64,000 bases of DNA from Adiantum capillus-veneris. Lineage: Eukaryota > Streptophyta > Polypodiopsida > Polypodiales > Pteridaceae. Where the stretch lies: positions 63,228,870 through 63,292,869 of the forward strand of contig CM043952.1 in NCBI GenBank assembly GCA_014529385.2, given 5' to 3'. Shown piece after piece: positions 41,959-53,012 of this stretch. Made by a program: the position numbers and the translations under genes. The notes below the pieces were generated by a model. The model saw only the letters and a list, made by a program, of their open reading frames with translations, had not been told where the DNA came from and did no database searches. Within the stretch, counting starts at the first letter, position 1. The number at the start of each line of letters is the position of its first letter.

Positions 41959-43896
41959 TCATGTGTATGAGAGTAAGCCCGAAGCTTTTCGGAAAGCTTC
42001 AAACTTTTCTCGCGATAACGCCTTCGTAAATAGATATGCAATGTTATCCTGTGTAAGACAGTAAGTGAGTGTGATCTCCCCTGCATGTAGCCTTTCCCTG
42101 ACATAGTGGTAGTGAACCTCTAAGTGCTTTGTTCTTGCATGAAATACTGGATTCCTTGCAACTGCCATAGCACTTTGACTGTCAGTGAAAATGGTAGTGG
42201 GTGCCTGTTGACACTCACAAAGATCTGCCAATAACCTGCGTATCCATACACAATCAACTGTTGCCGTGAAAGCTGCCTTGTACTCAGCTTCACAAGTTGA
42301 TGTAGCCACTGTGGGTTGCTTCTTGTTTAGCCAAGATATACATGCATTTCCCAAGAAAAAACAATTGCCACTTGTGGAATGTCGTGTGTCAAAATCACCA
42401 GCCCAATCTGAATCGTTGTAACCAAGAAGCTGCATAGAACTGTGCTTTCCATACATATCCCCCCTTGGAAAGAACATGGCAAGATTAGGGGTACCTGAAA
42501 GGTAACGAAGTATGCGCTTCACAGCCTGCCAATGATGCATACATGGGCTGTGCATAAATCTGCTTGCTTGTGACACCCCAAATTGAATGTCTGGACGAGT
42601 GTTGCCTGCCAAATATATCAAGCAACCAACCGCTGCTGCATAAGTATGTACATCAAAAGGTTCTCCAGCATCGTGCATGCTCAACTTTGATCCAGTTTCT
42701 ACGGGTGTAGAGATTGGTTTACAATTTTGCATACCAAACTTGTCCAAAATTTTATGCAAATATTTTGCCTGCAACATGTATATGCCATCCTCTGATTGCA
42801 CAAACTGAATACCCAAGTAATAATGTAGCAAACCAAGATCAGACATCTCAAAGGTTTTTCTCAAAGCATCTTTAAACGCTTCAATTTCATCTGCAGTATT
42901 GCCTGTAAGAAGCATATCATCCACATAAAGTGTTAGCATAATGAGAACTCCATCTCTCTTTTTGACATACAAAGTACTTTCTGTTGGACTATTCTGAAAT
43001 CCCTGGCCAATCAAATAAGTATGTATCTTCTCATACCATGCTCTTGGAGCCTGTTTGAGACCATACAAATCTTTACGCAATCTACATACCTTTTGCTCTT
43101 GACCTTTTACAACAAAACCACTTGGTTGACTTACATAAACTTCTTCCTGCAAATCACCATTCAAAAAAGCAGTTTTGATATCCAACTGATGCACTTTCCA
43201 ACCATGATGAGCAGCAATTGCAACTAGTGATCTAACTATGGACGCACGAGAAGTAGGAGCAAAGGTTTCATCATAATCTATGCCTTTCTGTTGCGCATAG
43301 CCTTTTTCCACAAGCCTTGCTTTGTACCTGTCAACAGTACCATCTTGTTTCCTTTTTACCTTAAAACCCCACTTTTTACCAATAGGCTTTTTACATGTAG
43401 GCAAGTCCACTAGATCCCATGTATGATTCTTATGAATAGAATCAATTTCTTGCTGCATAGCATCTTTCCACTGAACACACTCTAAAGCTTGTTCAAATGA
43501 ATCAGGCTCATCTGCATCACAAAGAGTGCTAAAGCAAGCCAAATCTACTTGCTCTCTGCCAAAAGTAGTACCAGCACGTGTTTTTCGTGGTAATGGTGCA
43601 TCCAACTTGCTATCCTGCAAAGTTTTCTGAACCCATTTAGGCAAGGTTCTTTCTTCCCTGAGAACTTGCTCTTCACGCACAATTTCCTTTACATCATGAG
43701 GTGTCACATGCTGATCAAAAGATTGATCAAGATTATCAACATGTTGTGATTCTTGATTCTCCACAAAAGAAGGAAGCAAACCTTCAAATACATCATGTGT
43801 CTGCATATGCGGTACATCAAAAGCAACCATAGTTTGAGCAGTAGTTTCTGCAAAAATGACATCATGACTTTCAAAAATCTTGTTTGTAGTAGGATT
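41959..43896 (-). CDS. pol: Copia polyprotein, reverse transcriptase and RNase H part
   Basis: The frame continues after the TAG at 43897-43899; the first Met is 43830 (623 residues from there). RT landmarks are DYDETFAPTSRASIVRSLVA, HQLDIKTAFLNGDLQEEVY (catalytic D217) and YVDD (302-305). Tether and RNase H landmarks are CLIYLAGNTRPDIQF, YNDSDWAGDFDTRHSTSG and STCEAEYKA. The C-terminal YHYVRERLHAGEITL and DIFTKAL-equivalent (LFTKALSREKFE) are present. Fully open, normal length. It is reached only by readthrough of the TAG. Confidence 0.93.
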   Translation of the reverse strand, partial: NPTTNKIFESHDVIFAETTAQTMVAFDVPHMQTHDVFEGLLPSFVENQESQHVDNLDQSFDQHVTPHDVKEIVREEQVLREERTLPKWVQKTLQDSKLDAPLPRKTRAGTTFGREQVDLACFSTLCDADEPDSFEQALECVQWKDAMQQEIDSIHKNHTWDLVDLPTCKKPIGKKWGFKVKRKQDGTVDRYKARLVEKGYAQQKGIDYDETFAPTSRASIVRSLVAIAAHHGWKVHQLDIKTAFLNGDLQEEVYVSQPSGFVVKGQEQKVCRLRKDLYGLKQAPRAWYEKIHTYLIGQGFQNSPTESTLYVKKRDGVLIMLTLYVDDMLLTGNTADEIEAFKDALRKTFEMSDLGLLHYYLGIQFVQSEDGIYMLQAKYLHKILDKFGMQNCKPISTPVETGSKLSMHDAGEPFDVHTYAAAVGCLIYLAGNTRPDIQFGVSQASRFMHSPCMHHWQAVKRILRYLSGTPNLAMFFPRGDMYGKHSSMQLLGYNDSDWAGDFDTRHSTSGNCFFLGNACISWLNKKQPTVATSTCEAEYKAAFTATVDCVWIRRLLADLCECQQAPTTIFTDSQSAMAVARNPVFHARTKHLEVHYHYVRERLHAGEITLTYCLTQDNIAYLFTKALSREKFEAFRKASGLLSYT

Positions 43897-46152
43897 CTAA
43901 AGTCTATAACCTTTACTTCCACTACTGTACCCCACAAATATACCTTCGATTGCCTTATCATCAAGCTTCCCACGTAACTGCTGAGGGATGTGAGCATAAG
44001 CAAGACAACCAAAAACACGAAGATAACTGACTGAAGGTTTTCTGTCATACCAAGCTTCATATGGAGTAATGGTCTTCAAGGCACGAGTAGGACACCTGTT
44101 CAAAACATGTGCTGCACAAGCAACTGCCTCCATCGATAGCTTATGAGGCAAACTCTTAGCCTTGAGCATACATCTAGCCGTCTCCATTAAAGACCTGTTC
44201 TTCCTTTCTACAACACCATTCTGTTGTGGTGTGTATGGCATAGTGCATTGGTGTTTAATGCCTTTCTTTCCCAAAAAATCCTTAAATGCACCTGACATGT
44301 ATTCACCTCCTCGATCGGTACGAAGAGTCTGTACTTTGCAACCTGTTTCATTTTCAACCATGGCGACATAATGTTGAAAAACTGCAAACACATCTGACTT
44401 TGCTTTGAGTGGATACACCCAACAAAACCTGGAAAAGTCATCAATGAAGGTCACAAAATAAACGTTGTTTCCTATAGATGGCGTCCTCATAGGACCACAT
44501 ACATCACTATGTACAAGCTGCAACTTTCGTGTCCCTTTAACTAAACCATCCTGCGAAAATGCAAATCTGTGCATCTTTCCAAGAACGCAACCTTCACATA
44601 CATGTCTTGGTGGCATCTCCAATAAAGACAAATCATGCACCATATTATAACGTTGTAAAGTCATCAAACTGTCATAACTAACATGCCCAAATCTAGCATG
44701 CCACAACTCAGCATCCTGCATGGCCTGAGTCTTTGTTTCTGCAATACATACATGAATCTGCTTTTCATAACGATCTAGCACAAATAGTCCATTTTCCAGC
44801 GTACCTGTAGTGATAAGAGAATAACCATTCTCTCGATCTCGTACAACACATCTGTCATCCTCAAAAATGACCCGAAGACCATTTTTTGCAAGAGAGGATA
44901 CAGACAACAAATTCTTCTTGATCCCTGGAACATATAAGACATCTGGCAAGCATAAATCTGAACCATCTGAAATGGTAATCAAGATCTTACCAACGCCTTT
45001 GATTGGATAAGAAGCATTATTTGCACATGTCACCTTCTTTCCTGCTGGAGCTGCATCCAATGAACAAAACAAATCCTTCCTTGAAGTAATATGCCTGGAT
45101 GCACCACTATCAAAGTACCAAATCATTTGTGTCTTGTTAACACTGTAAGCAGAAAAATCTGAACATACTACAAAAGCATAAGAATCCTGCACAAAGTTTG
45201 CAGACTCTTCTTTAGCTGTAAAAGAATCACCAGAAGCTGAAACAACCAAACTTGACTCTTTCTTCTTTTCTTTAGTAATTCGCTTTTTACACTCGCTAAT
45301 GTAGTGACCACGTTTCTTGCAGTAGTGACATTTACCTTTCTTCTTGGACTTGTCGGAATCACCTTTAGACTTCTCTGAAGACTGTCCTGCACCAGACTTG
45401 GAGTGATGAGCACTCTCTTTACCCTTGTTTTTGTTATGTACAACAAGAGCATGATCCATACCATCCACCTGTAAAGACTTGTTCTTACATGATTGATCCT
45501 CCTGCAATAGCAAAGCCACTAACTCTTCAAAATGAAGAGGCTCAGGATTAGCTCGCAAAGACAGAGTCAAAGAAGTCTGAAAAGTCAAATAAGATGGTGG
45601 TAGTGAATTGAGTGTTTTGGAAACCAAGTCCTTCTCTGAAATCACTTCATCAATGCTAAGCAATTGCTCTTTAAGATCCCTGATTTTTGTAAGATGCTCG
45701 ACGATATCGTCACCTTCGTCCATCTGTATTTTGTCAAGTTGTTTCTTCAAAAACTCTATTCTGGCAGCGTTTCTTCCTCCAAACATAGCTTGCAGAGTGT
45801 TCCAAGCATCCTCAAAAGTTCTGCAAGATCTGATATGTGGTGTGATTGTCCTCTTTATGGTTAAGGCAATCACGGCCATAGCTTGTGCATCTTTAGTATC
45901 CCATCTCTTTTGCTCTGGAGTGACTTGTGAGGGTCCTGCACCAACAGCTGCACCACGACCAGGCGTGGCAGGTGCAATGCTAACTGGACGAACTTCATCT
46001 CCAGATACATAATCCCACAATCCTTTACCAACCAAAACATTTTTGGCCATAAAAGACCAAAGAGAATAGTTGGTACCATCCAATTTGTCTTCGGATGTAA
46101 ACGCACCAAAAATCTCTTTCTCCGTAGATTGAGCCATACTGTGGATGCACAC
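43897..46152 (-). CDS. gag-pol: Copia polyprotein: gag, protease, integrase part
   Basis: 751 residues; the likely true start is the second Met (46137, MAQSTEKEIFGAF). The UBN2-type gag is at about 30-230. CCHC knuckle CHYCKKRGHYISEC is at 275-288. Protease has DSGA at 348. The pre-integrase HHCC is H485/H490/C519/C522. The integrase core is D550, D613 and E649 (D-35-E). It ends at GYRL followed by TAG, a place where copia polyproteins normally continue into RT, so the stop is a single nonsense change. It encodes the particle, maturation and integration functions. Confidence 0.93.
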   Translation of the reverse strand: MCIHSMAQSTEKEIFGAFTSEDKLDGTNYSLWSFMAKNVLVGKGLWDYVSGDEVRPVSIAPATPGRGAAVGAGPSQVTPEQKRWDTKDAQAMAVIALTIKRTITPHIRSCRTFEDAWNTLQAMFGGRNAARIEFLKKQLDKIQMDEGDDIVEHLTKIRDLKEQLLSIDEVISEKDLVSKTLNSLPPSYLTFQTSLTLSLRANPEPLHFEELVALLLQEDQSCKNKSLQVDGMDHALVVHNKNKGKESAHHSKSGAGQSSEKSKGDSDKSKKKGKCHYCKKRGHYISECKKRITKEKKKESSLVVSASGDSFTAKEESANFVQDSYAFVVCSDFSAYSVNKTQMIWYFDSGASRHITSRKDLFCSLDAAPAGKKVTCANNASYPIKGVGKILITISDGSDLCLPDVLYVPGIKKNLLSVSSLAKNGLRVIFEDDRCVVRDRENGYSLITTGTLENGLFVLDRYEKQIHVCIAETKTQAMQDAELWHARFGHVSYDSLMTLQRYNMVHDLSLLEMPPRHVCEGCVLGKMHRFAFSQDGLVKGTRKLQLVHSDVCGPMRTPSIGNNVYFVTFIDDFSRFCWVYPLKAKSDVFAVFQHYVAMVENETGCKVQTLRTDRGGEYMSGAFKDFLGKKGIKHQCTMPYTPQQNGVVERKNRSLMETARCMLKAKSLPHKLSMEAVACAAHVLNRCPTRALKTITPYEAWYDRKPSVSYLRVFGCLAYAHIPQQLRGKLDDKAIEGIFVGYSSGSKGYRL

Positions 46153-46522
46153 AAGAGAGCAAAAGAACCTCCAAGAGATTCACAAATCTCCTCTCCAATG
46201 CAAGCAAAACTCTACACAAAATCTCAGCACAAAGCTAAGACAAGTTGCTTCCCAAAAGAACTGTTTACCTGAAGAAAATCTGTCAAAAAGCACACCCTCT
46301 TGATCTAAACGCCTCCGAAAAGTAACTTCTGCTACGCTGCTCAGAACAAAATTATGAGGGCTCGAACGGCTTCGAAAGGGGGGTAAAACTACAGGTTTCC
46401 TGATCAGAATACTCTCGGAACGTCGAGGATGCTCCCACGAGCAAATTTTCCGAAAACTGCCTGAAAATTGCAATTGCGCGCGCGGACGCGAAAACGCAAG
46501 TAGAGGCTCTGGAAATCACTTT

Positions 46523-46534
46523 GCTCTGATACCA
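46523..46534 (-). other. Primer binding site, initiator tRNA-Met
   Basis: The minus strand reads TGGTATCAGAGC two bases from the 5' LTR end, the standard copia PBS. Confidence 0.92.
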
Positions 46535-46536
46535 AT

Positions 46537-46813
46537 TGTTGAAGATGATGAAACAGGAAACAGAAGGAAGATAGCAACTCAGAGTAGGAAGAAGATGGAG
46601 AAGGAGAAGACACAGAGCTTGCATACGAGATCTCTGTAGTCTATCTCTCTGTATTAGAATAATAGTGTATACAAACTCAGAGCTACAAAGCTTATATGAA
46701 ACCCTAAGAGATAAGGTGTCCTTTCACACCAGATGTCCAGGGGGAAAAACCCAGTGGGAGAAAAGTGCCCCTGGTGAAGCACGTATACACACTAACACTA
46801 CTACATGTCTACA
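46537..46813 (-). repeat. 5' LTR of copia
   Basis: 277 bp. A CATATAAGC TATA candidate lies near 46690-46698 on the minus strand. Confidence 0.96.
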
Positions 46814-47019
46814 AGTAAATTGATGAAAGTAAATCAATGACAATTGTACACATCATAGCAAAATCATTTGACTGTTAAACTTTGCAAATGTAATAGTTAC
46901 AACACCATTGTCATTATTGAAAAAATATACATGGTTTTCAAAAAGACGTATAAACGTCATCTCATGATACATATGCTATGACAAAAGGAAACTAATGCTA
47001 TCTAGCTACGGCTAAACTG

Positions 47020-47797
47020 ACGTCATCTAATCAGACTTCTCATTGCGTCCAAGCGGCGTATCTGTCGGATTCTGAAAAAAAAACAATAAGACAGCTTTTT
47101 GTAAGTATAAACATATAATTTATAAAACAATACAATAAATAGAAAAGAGTAAACCCTAATACTAACCATGCCGCCGCGAGAACTCAGAATGTCCATCAGG
47201 GCGTTTAAGCCCTTCCTGCCTGCGTACTCGCGCTCGTACGGTGTGGGGTCACGTCTTGTCATCGACCACTGTCAAAACATACAAAGAATCCATTATGTTA
47301 GAATTTAAAAACCCCTAAATTCTAAACTATCAAACCTAAAGAGCAATGCGAAAACACTTACAAAATCAGCCTCAAATGATGCCGTGCGAGCTCCCTGTCT
47401 CTACTCACACTTTGGCTGCCTCCTTTTGTTGCTTCCACTTGTCAGGATTCTCGCGCGCTGCTTTCTTCGCATTCTTCCAATCTTCTTTGGCCACCCAATC
47501 TGGTCTATTCCACCCATTCTTAATTGCTTTTTGCACTTCAGAACGCTTGTGCTTGCAGTATTCGCGCATTCGAACCTTCATCACGTCTTTATTGAAGCAG
47601 TCATCCAGTGTTGGAACGGGAAACTCGTCATGAAGCATGTTGATGACTTTGTCTTTTAAATCACTTGGTACTTCACTCCAGGTGTTTAGTATGTAGTGTC
47701 TAAACACCTGAGAGCAAAGACGACACATGCGCGAGATCACCTTCTTGCCTTCATCATCCAAGATGATGCCGCCGCTGAAGTCGACGGAGTAAGGCAA
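47020..47797 (-). pseudogene. CACTA TNPA-like gene (Plant transposase Ptta/En/Spm)
   Basis: Exon-like frame 47797-47405 (130 residues) carries WSEVPSDLKDKVINMLHDEF, MREYCKHKRSEVQ, KNGWNRPDWV and a Lys-rich end, fitting the plant En/Spm TNPA-type domain (Transposase_24). Frame 47262-47023 continues with TRRDPTPYEREYAGRKG, separated by an AT-rich gap that looks like an intron. These proteins bind subterminal repeats. Exon limits are not proven, and intactness is uncertain. Confidence 0.7.
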
Positions 47798-48030
47798 GCC
47801 CTCTCGTCGGTGATGTGTGAACCTGGGTGTCCCGGAGGGGTCTCTAGCGGCGTGTCGATGGGGGTATGGACGTCAGGTGTTTCCACTGGAGTCTGGGCCC
47901 CGAAGCGAGGAGTGTCGACTGGAGTGACTCCTGGAAGAGTAGCTAGTAGTGTGTAGCCGCTAGGAACGGCCGTCAGCCGTGCAAAACCTGGTGTAGATGG
48001 CGATGTCGTGGCTGGTGTCGGGGCGGGCAA
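47798..48030 (-). pseudogene. Pro/Thr-rich N-terminal region of the TNPA-like gene
   Basis: Frame 48030-47737 has repeated TP(V/I)(D/E)TP units (GVTPVDTPRF; TPVETPDVHTPIDTP) just upstream of the DNA-binding exon and partly out of frame with it. Proline-rich N-termini are common in this family. Confidence 0.5.
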
Positions 48031-48362
48031 AGAAGGGGAGGGTAAAGAGCCTCATCGAACACGAGATGGTGTCGAGGCATCCCCACAACAATTGTCGCCG
48101 CCGCCACTAGAGCGGCGGTGCCTAGACGAGTGTGAAGATCATCTCGTTGACACCAAAGCTTCGGAGCGCGCTGAATGCTCCAAAACAGAGGGAGACGCTA
48201 AAGGAGTAGGAACGTGCGATGGTGCGCCAAAGCGATGACGCTCCACGTACCACTGTCTCTGCTGGGGTGACAAAGAAGAAAGAACTCCTCATCATCCATA
48301 CCTGCATTAAACAGACGAACATTTAAACTTAATATTGAATGAATGGAAAAGAAAACATGGAC

Positions 48363-48366
<4 letters not shown>

Positions 48367-48422
<56 letters not shown>
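48367..48422. repeat. (GA)n microsatellite
   Basis: GA repeat of about 44 bp plus a short interrupted extension. Confidence 0.95.
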
Positions 48423-48424
<2 letters not shown>

Positions 48425-48488
48425 GACTCATAAAGGGGGAGGGATTCCTGTGTAGAGAGATTTCGTTGAATTTTTGTGAATATGTAAA

Positions 48489-48734
48489 AGCACTACGCTC
48501 TGGGTGCGATAGAGACTGAAGCTGCATCGCGAAGGTCTACTCATAGAAGTTGCTTGCCCCACCACTAAATCTAATTGATCGGGTGAAAAAGACGCTGAGA
48601 ATCAGTAGTAGTGCTTCTTAGTGTCTCTTTCACCAGATCAACTAGATCTAGCGGTGGGACGAGCAACATCTATATTGAGCAGACCAGCTTCGCGATTGCA
48701 GCTTCAGTCTCCATCCCACTCGGAGTGCAGTGCT
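48489..48734. repeat. Long hairpin inside CACTA, ~118 bp arms, ~10 bp loop
   Basis: The plus strand 48489-48606 matches the reverse complement of 48616-48734 almost throughout. Paired words include AGAGACTGAAGCTGCA/TGCAGCTTCAGTCTC, TCGCGAAG/CTTCGCGA, CCCACC/GGTGGG and CTAATTGATC/GATCAACTAG. An estimated 80% of positions pair, with a few bulges. Transcribed RNA would fold like a microRNA-type or hairpin-siRNA precursor. It lies between the TNPD and TNPA coding parts. Confidence 0.85.
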
Positions 48735-48931
48735 CGCCATCCCTGCTTGTGAGAACATACCTAGAGCATACGTACCTGGAGTGGACGCAAAGACCATTAA
48801 ATACATTGATGCAATGACACAATGACCATTAAATACAATGGCGCATATAGACAGAAATGGACAAAAAGCCACGTGAATACAATATACATTATAAAACGGA
48901 GCTAGATTGTTCAAATACAATATTGATGGCT
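48735..48931. other. CACTA internal spacer
   Basis: No gene. Holds two imperfect CAATGACCATTAAATACA copies at about 48787-48835. Confidence 0.5.
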
Positions 48932-50900
48932 TTAAGAGGTCTCTCTCTCATCCTCGCAAAGCTCAGCATAACTTCCTATATCTATATAGAGCTCTCCATT
49001 TAAACAGATGTCCTCCGTTTCATTTTGTAGATCCTTTGCATGCACCCCATAGAGAGTAGTAGCTTGATGCTCGTCTGGCACCACCTCAGTGGCTTTTGAC
49101 TGAGCATCTTCTCTGATCTCCTCCATTGATGCCACTGTGATTGGCACATGGTAGCCTTCATACGTCCGTGCACTAGGAGGGGCTGTCAATATGGTAACTC
49201 GTACCATAGAGAGAGTCTCTTCATCCCTGGGGGCAAACCGTCATCACACATCTCCTTCTACTCTAACCAAGCTTGTGCAGACATCCTCGGTGGCTCTCTT
49301 CCCAAAAAGCTGTCGCGTAACACATGATTCTCTGGAAGATACGCTTGATGACCTTCGTAGGTTTGCTTCTTCAATGAGGGCGCTCGACGTGCATTCAGTC
49401 TAGGTCCACATGTGCCACATGCTCTGTATCCACTTGTTTGAAGCCCTGCATGTATACACATGATAATAGATAAGCTTGAGAAAAACCAAGATTTACAGTG
49501 TTTGAGTTTAAGTGTAAATCACCTGAGCATTCTGTTAGTCCGGGATAGTCATGCATGGTCCACATTAGAATGCCTCTGATCAAAGCATTCCGTCGACCTG
49601 TGTGTCGGCTCATATCCACCACTTCTATGCCAATCCACAATTGTTGTAGCTCTCCCAATAGTGGACGAAGATACACATCCATATTCTTCATTTTATACCG
49701 CCCCGTCACTATCAAGCTTAGCCATAGGTGCCCCTTCTTCGTAGTCAACCACGGGGGAATGTTGTAGTTGACGATGAAAACGGGCCATACACTGTAAGAT
49801 GTTGATCTTTGACCAAATGGATTTACACCATCCAAAGCCAAACCTAGCTGCAAATTTTGAGCTTCCCTGGCAAAATCCGACCATGTTTCATCTATATGTT
49901 TCCAGGCTGCGCAATCTATAGGAATCTGTAGCACACCATCCGAAGATTTATTCTCCTCATGCCATGATGCTAGGGCAGCCATGGACTTACATTCGAAGAA
50001 ATGCTTGATGCGAGGAAGCAGAGAAAAATGTTGCAAAACCTTTTGTGGAATTTTTGTTCCGTGGAGATCTACTCAATATCTCTCGGAATCACATTTCGGA
50101 CACTTCTCCATGTCTATGTATTCCCCTCTGAAAAGGATGCAGTCGTTAGGACAAGCGTGGATCGAATTGTAATCCATCCCCAAGTTTTGCAAGATCTTTC
50201 TTGCTTCCTCTCTGGAATTTGGCATCACATTATCAGCTGGCAATATGTGCCTCTTGAGCAATCTACACAACGAAAAAAATTCGGTACAATTGTATAAAAA
50301 TCTATCAGATCATTATACATCTAGAGTTTTTTATTAAAGTAAACACATTGTAATAGATCACCTGAAAAGCGTTGTGATGCTAGTGTCACTCCATCCAAAG
50401 TTTGTCTGGATGTTAACAAGAACCAGGAGCGCCTTCAATTTAGACACACGTGCTCCATCATACAATGGCGTATCGGCTTCACTTTTCATATCATCATAGA
50501 TAAGCCTTTCTGAATCATGATCGTCTCGATCATTTCATCGATCTTGGGCTCAAACATTGCCTCGTTGGGAATGTGGTCTGCATGATCATCCTCCGAGCTG
50601 TCAGAGGCTACATCTTGTGGCCTCACGTATGCTGCTTGACCAAAGCGTCTGCGAACACGTCTATTGGGTTGCAAGATTGTTGCCTCTCGGCCAGCGTTAG
50701 AGTCCTACAAGTTATAATTGGCAACAACTCGATCTATAATAGATGAATCGAACTTGTCAAATTTGCGAATGTTCTACAAAGAAACGCGTCTTGTCTGTCA
50801 CACATCATGCTTGCATTGATTACAAGGACATAAGATCCTCGTTGAGAGATAGGTGTTTCGGTTGGACGGCCCCACATCCTCGTTACCACTCATAATGAGG
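48932..50900 (-). pseudogene. CACTA TNPD-type transposase (Tnp2/Transposase_21)
   Basis: The N-terminus near 50870-50800 has ILCPCNQCKH of the transposase-associated finger, with stops. The core is 50270-49395: HACPNDCILFRGEY, CPKCDSERY, an in-frame TGA at 50073-50075, then GTKIPQKVLQHF, LGLALDGVNPFG, VFIVNYNIPPWL, HLWLSLIV, PLLGELQQLW and ILMWTMHDYPG. A GT donor after ECSG and an AG acceptor define a 77 bp intron (49522-49446). The next exon reads CGPRLNARRAPSLKKQTYEG and YLPENHVLR. Frame 49207-48932 may follow. These match the TNPD order. Stops in the N-terminal part and core make it inactive. Confidence 0.85.
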
Positions 50901-50957
50901 GTAAAAATCTTATAACCTAGACAACAAATTTAATCTTCAATTGGCATTCTTCATTGT

Positions 50958-51010
<53 letters not shown>

Positions 51011-51534
51011 TTCACACTGTAAACTACCTCACATTCTCTAGCCATGTCCAATCCCCGCACACCTCGGTCTAGAGGTGCACGGAGATCAGAATCATTGGGT
51101 TATAATCTCGTCTTTATTGGTCAATGCCTATATTTGTGGGGACAAGAAATCTACACACCCACGTCTACATGATAGTGCATGTAGTGGACAAAACCCTTTT
51201 GCCTCTTGTCTAGCTGTAGCATTTCACAGCATCTTAACATCTTTTCACAGGTAGATATTTGTTCAAGGGATTACTTAACACATTACATGTTGGCCTCCAA
51301 TCTGAGTATCATGCCGTTGAAAGCTTTCCAGCTTAAGGTCTCATCCGTAGAGAGGAAGAGAGGGATCATCGTTTGTCTAACTCTAATTTTTTTACCATTA
51401 TCTCGAAGGTAGACTCTAATATAAAAACTCAATCCAAAATATAATCTTAAATCTAACCTAATTGAACATGTGGTGATTCGCTTCATTGAAGGGTAAAATA
51501 CATACCAATGGGGCTACTAGTTGCGTAGATGTGA
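50901..51534. other. CACTA 5' internal region
   Basis: Contains a (CT)n tract at 50961-51007. Open frames 51206-51412 (plus) and 51486-51283 (minus) are antisense to each other and show no family motif. Confidence 0.4.
50961..51007. repeat. (CT)n microsatellite
   Basis: 47 bp of pure CT. Confidence 0.97.
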
Positions 51535-52089
51535 ATGGGCCTCACATATACAAATACTTCAATGCAAGAGTTTAATAATCTCACCTCTCCACCCCGTCGA
51601 TCCATGACCCAGGTGATGGGACAAAATCCTCCTCGAAGTTGGCCCAGTCGCCACTCCCCAGGTGTCAGAAAACTTGTCTACACAACTGTCGTATGTGGCC
51701 CATCACCTGCTTCCCCTCAGGGGTCATAATGATCTCATCGGACATACGATTGATGAGGTAGGCGTATCCCTTTGGCATGTCCCTCCCGTGAACTATAGCA
51801 ACCCTGTCGGTGAATGCTCATCGTCCAGGCCTTTGGGTGACCCCGATACAGTGTTCGGGTCACTCCTCGGCATCTTCGATGCAGTGGCCGGGACACCACT
51901 CTCAAACGCGTAGGCAGTATAATCCTTCGGTGTAGTCTGAGCAGTCCCACAAGCAGGGACACTCCTCAGTGTGTCCTAGGGAGTCTGCAACACATGAGCT
52001 CCAGAAACGACGTGCTCCTCGCCACAACCACCACCACCGCTAGGCTGTCGTGGAATTGCTGGTCCGCATGGTCCATCGAACATAAATCT
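51535..52089. other. CACTA internal region with coding-like text
   Basis: Frames of 64-83 residues are open on both strands. A minus frame reads VDKFSDTWGVATGPTS and GHGSTGWRGEIIKLLH with stops. It may be the 5' exon of a CACTA gene. No family is recognised. Confidence 0.3.
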
Positions 52090-52340
52090 AGATCTAATTT
52101 AATCTTAAACTCAAAATAAACTTAAATTTAATCTAATTTAACGTAAACTAAATCTAACGCACGTAAATAAACCTAAACTAATCTAACGTAAAATCTAACT
52201 CAAAATAAACCTAAATCTAATCTAATCTAACCTAAATAAACCTAAATGTAATCTAACGTAAATCTAAATCTAACCTAATCTTAAACTCAACATAAACATA
52301 AATCTAAATGTAATCTAACCTAACCTAATTAAATTTTAAT
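52090..52340. repeat. (AATCTAAYCTAA)-type minisatellite
   Basis: Variable 12-30 bp units built from AAATCTAA, CCTAA and AAATAAACCTAA fill the region. No ORF. Confidence 0.85.
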
Positions 52341-52443
52341 ATAATCTCTTTCTCTCTTTGTTTTCTCCCCTTACCTCTCTCTTTTGTCTTCTCCCCCCCT
52401 CTCTCTCTTTGGTTTTTTATTCTCTCTCTCTTTCTCTTTGTTC

Positions 52444-52897
52444 AACAGGTCTTGAGTTCAACTCCTCGTCGGCTAGATCTTTAAGGTCTCTTGGGATAGT
52501 TTCCTATGACGTTAAAACTTTCTTCTTCTTGGGTGTGTGTGTGTGTGTGCCAATAAAAAGAGGAAAATGGTATAACCTTTCTATCACCCAAGTGTGGTAG
52601 ATTGGTTATTCCATTTCCCTCTTGAATAACAGGCCTTGAGTTCAACTCCTTGTCGGCTAGATCTTTAAGGTCTCTTGGGATAGTTTCTGATGACGTTAAA
52701 ACTCTCTTCTTCTCGGGTGTGTGTGTGTGTGTGTGCCAATAAAAAGAGGAAAATGGTATAACCTTTCTATCACCCAAGTGTGGTAGATTGGTTATGCCAT
52801 TTCCCTCTTGAATAATAGGTCTTGAGTTCAACTCCTCGTCAGCTAGAGCTTTAAGGTCTCTTGGGATAGTTTCCTACGACGTTAAAACTCTCTTCTT
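52444..52897. repeat. Tandem ~185 bp repeat, 2.5 copies
   Basis: Copies begin AACAGG(T/C)CTTGAG at 52444 and 52628 and AATAGGTCTTGAG at 52814; the third ends near 52897 at a CT tract. Copies one and two are about 95% identical and each contains a (GT)n tract and a TATCACCCAAGTGTGG segment. It lies in the 5' side of the CACTA element, outside its coding exons. Confidence 0.93.
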
Positions 52898-52904
52898 CTT
52901 CTTC

Positions 52905-52952
52905 TCTCTTTTCTCTCTCCCTCTCTCTCTCTCTCTCTCTAAAAAACACCAT

Positions 52953-53012
<60 letters not shown>

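Larger units (their letters stand above)
41635..46813 (-). mobile_element. Young Ty1/copia retrotransposon inserted in CACTA
   Basis: 5179 bp with 277 bp LTRs, perfect AGTAA duplications (41630-41634, 46814-46818), a tRNA-Met PBS and a G-rich polypurine tract. The polyprotein runs from 46152 to 41959 in one frame broken only by TAG at 43897-43899. The LTRs differ at two positions, both G/A at CpG, so this is the youngest insertion seen. Confidence 0.96.
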
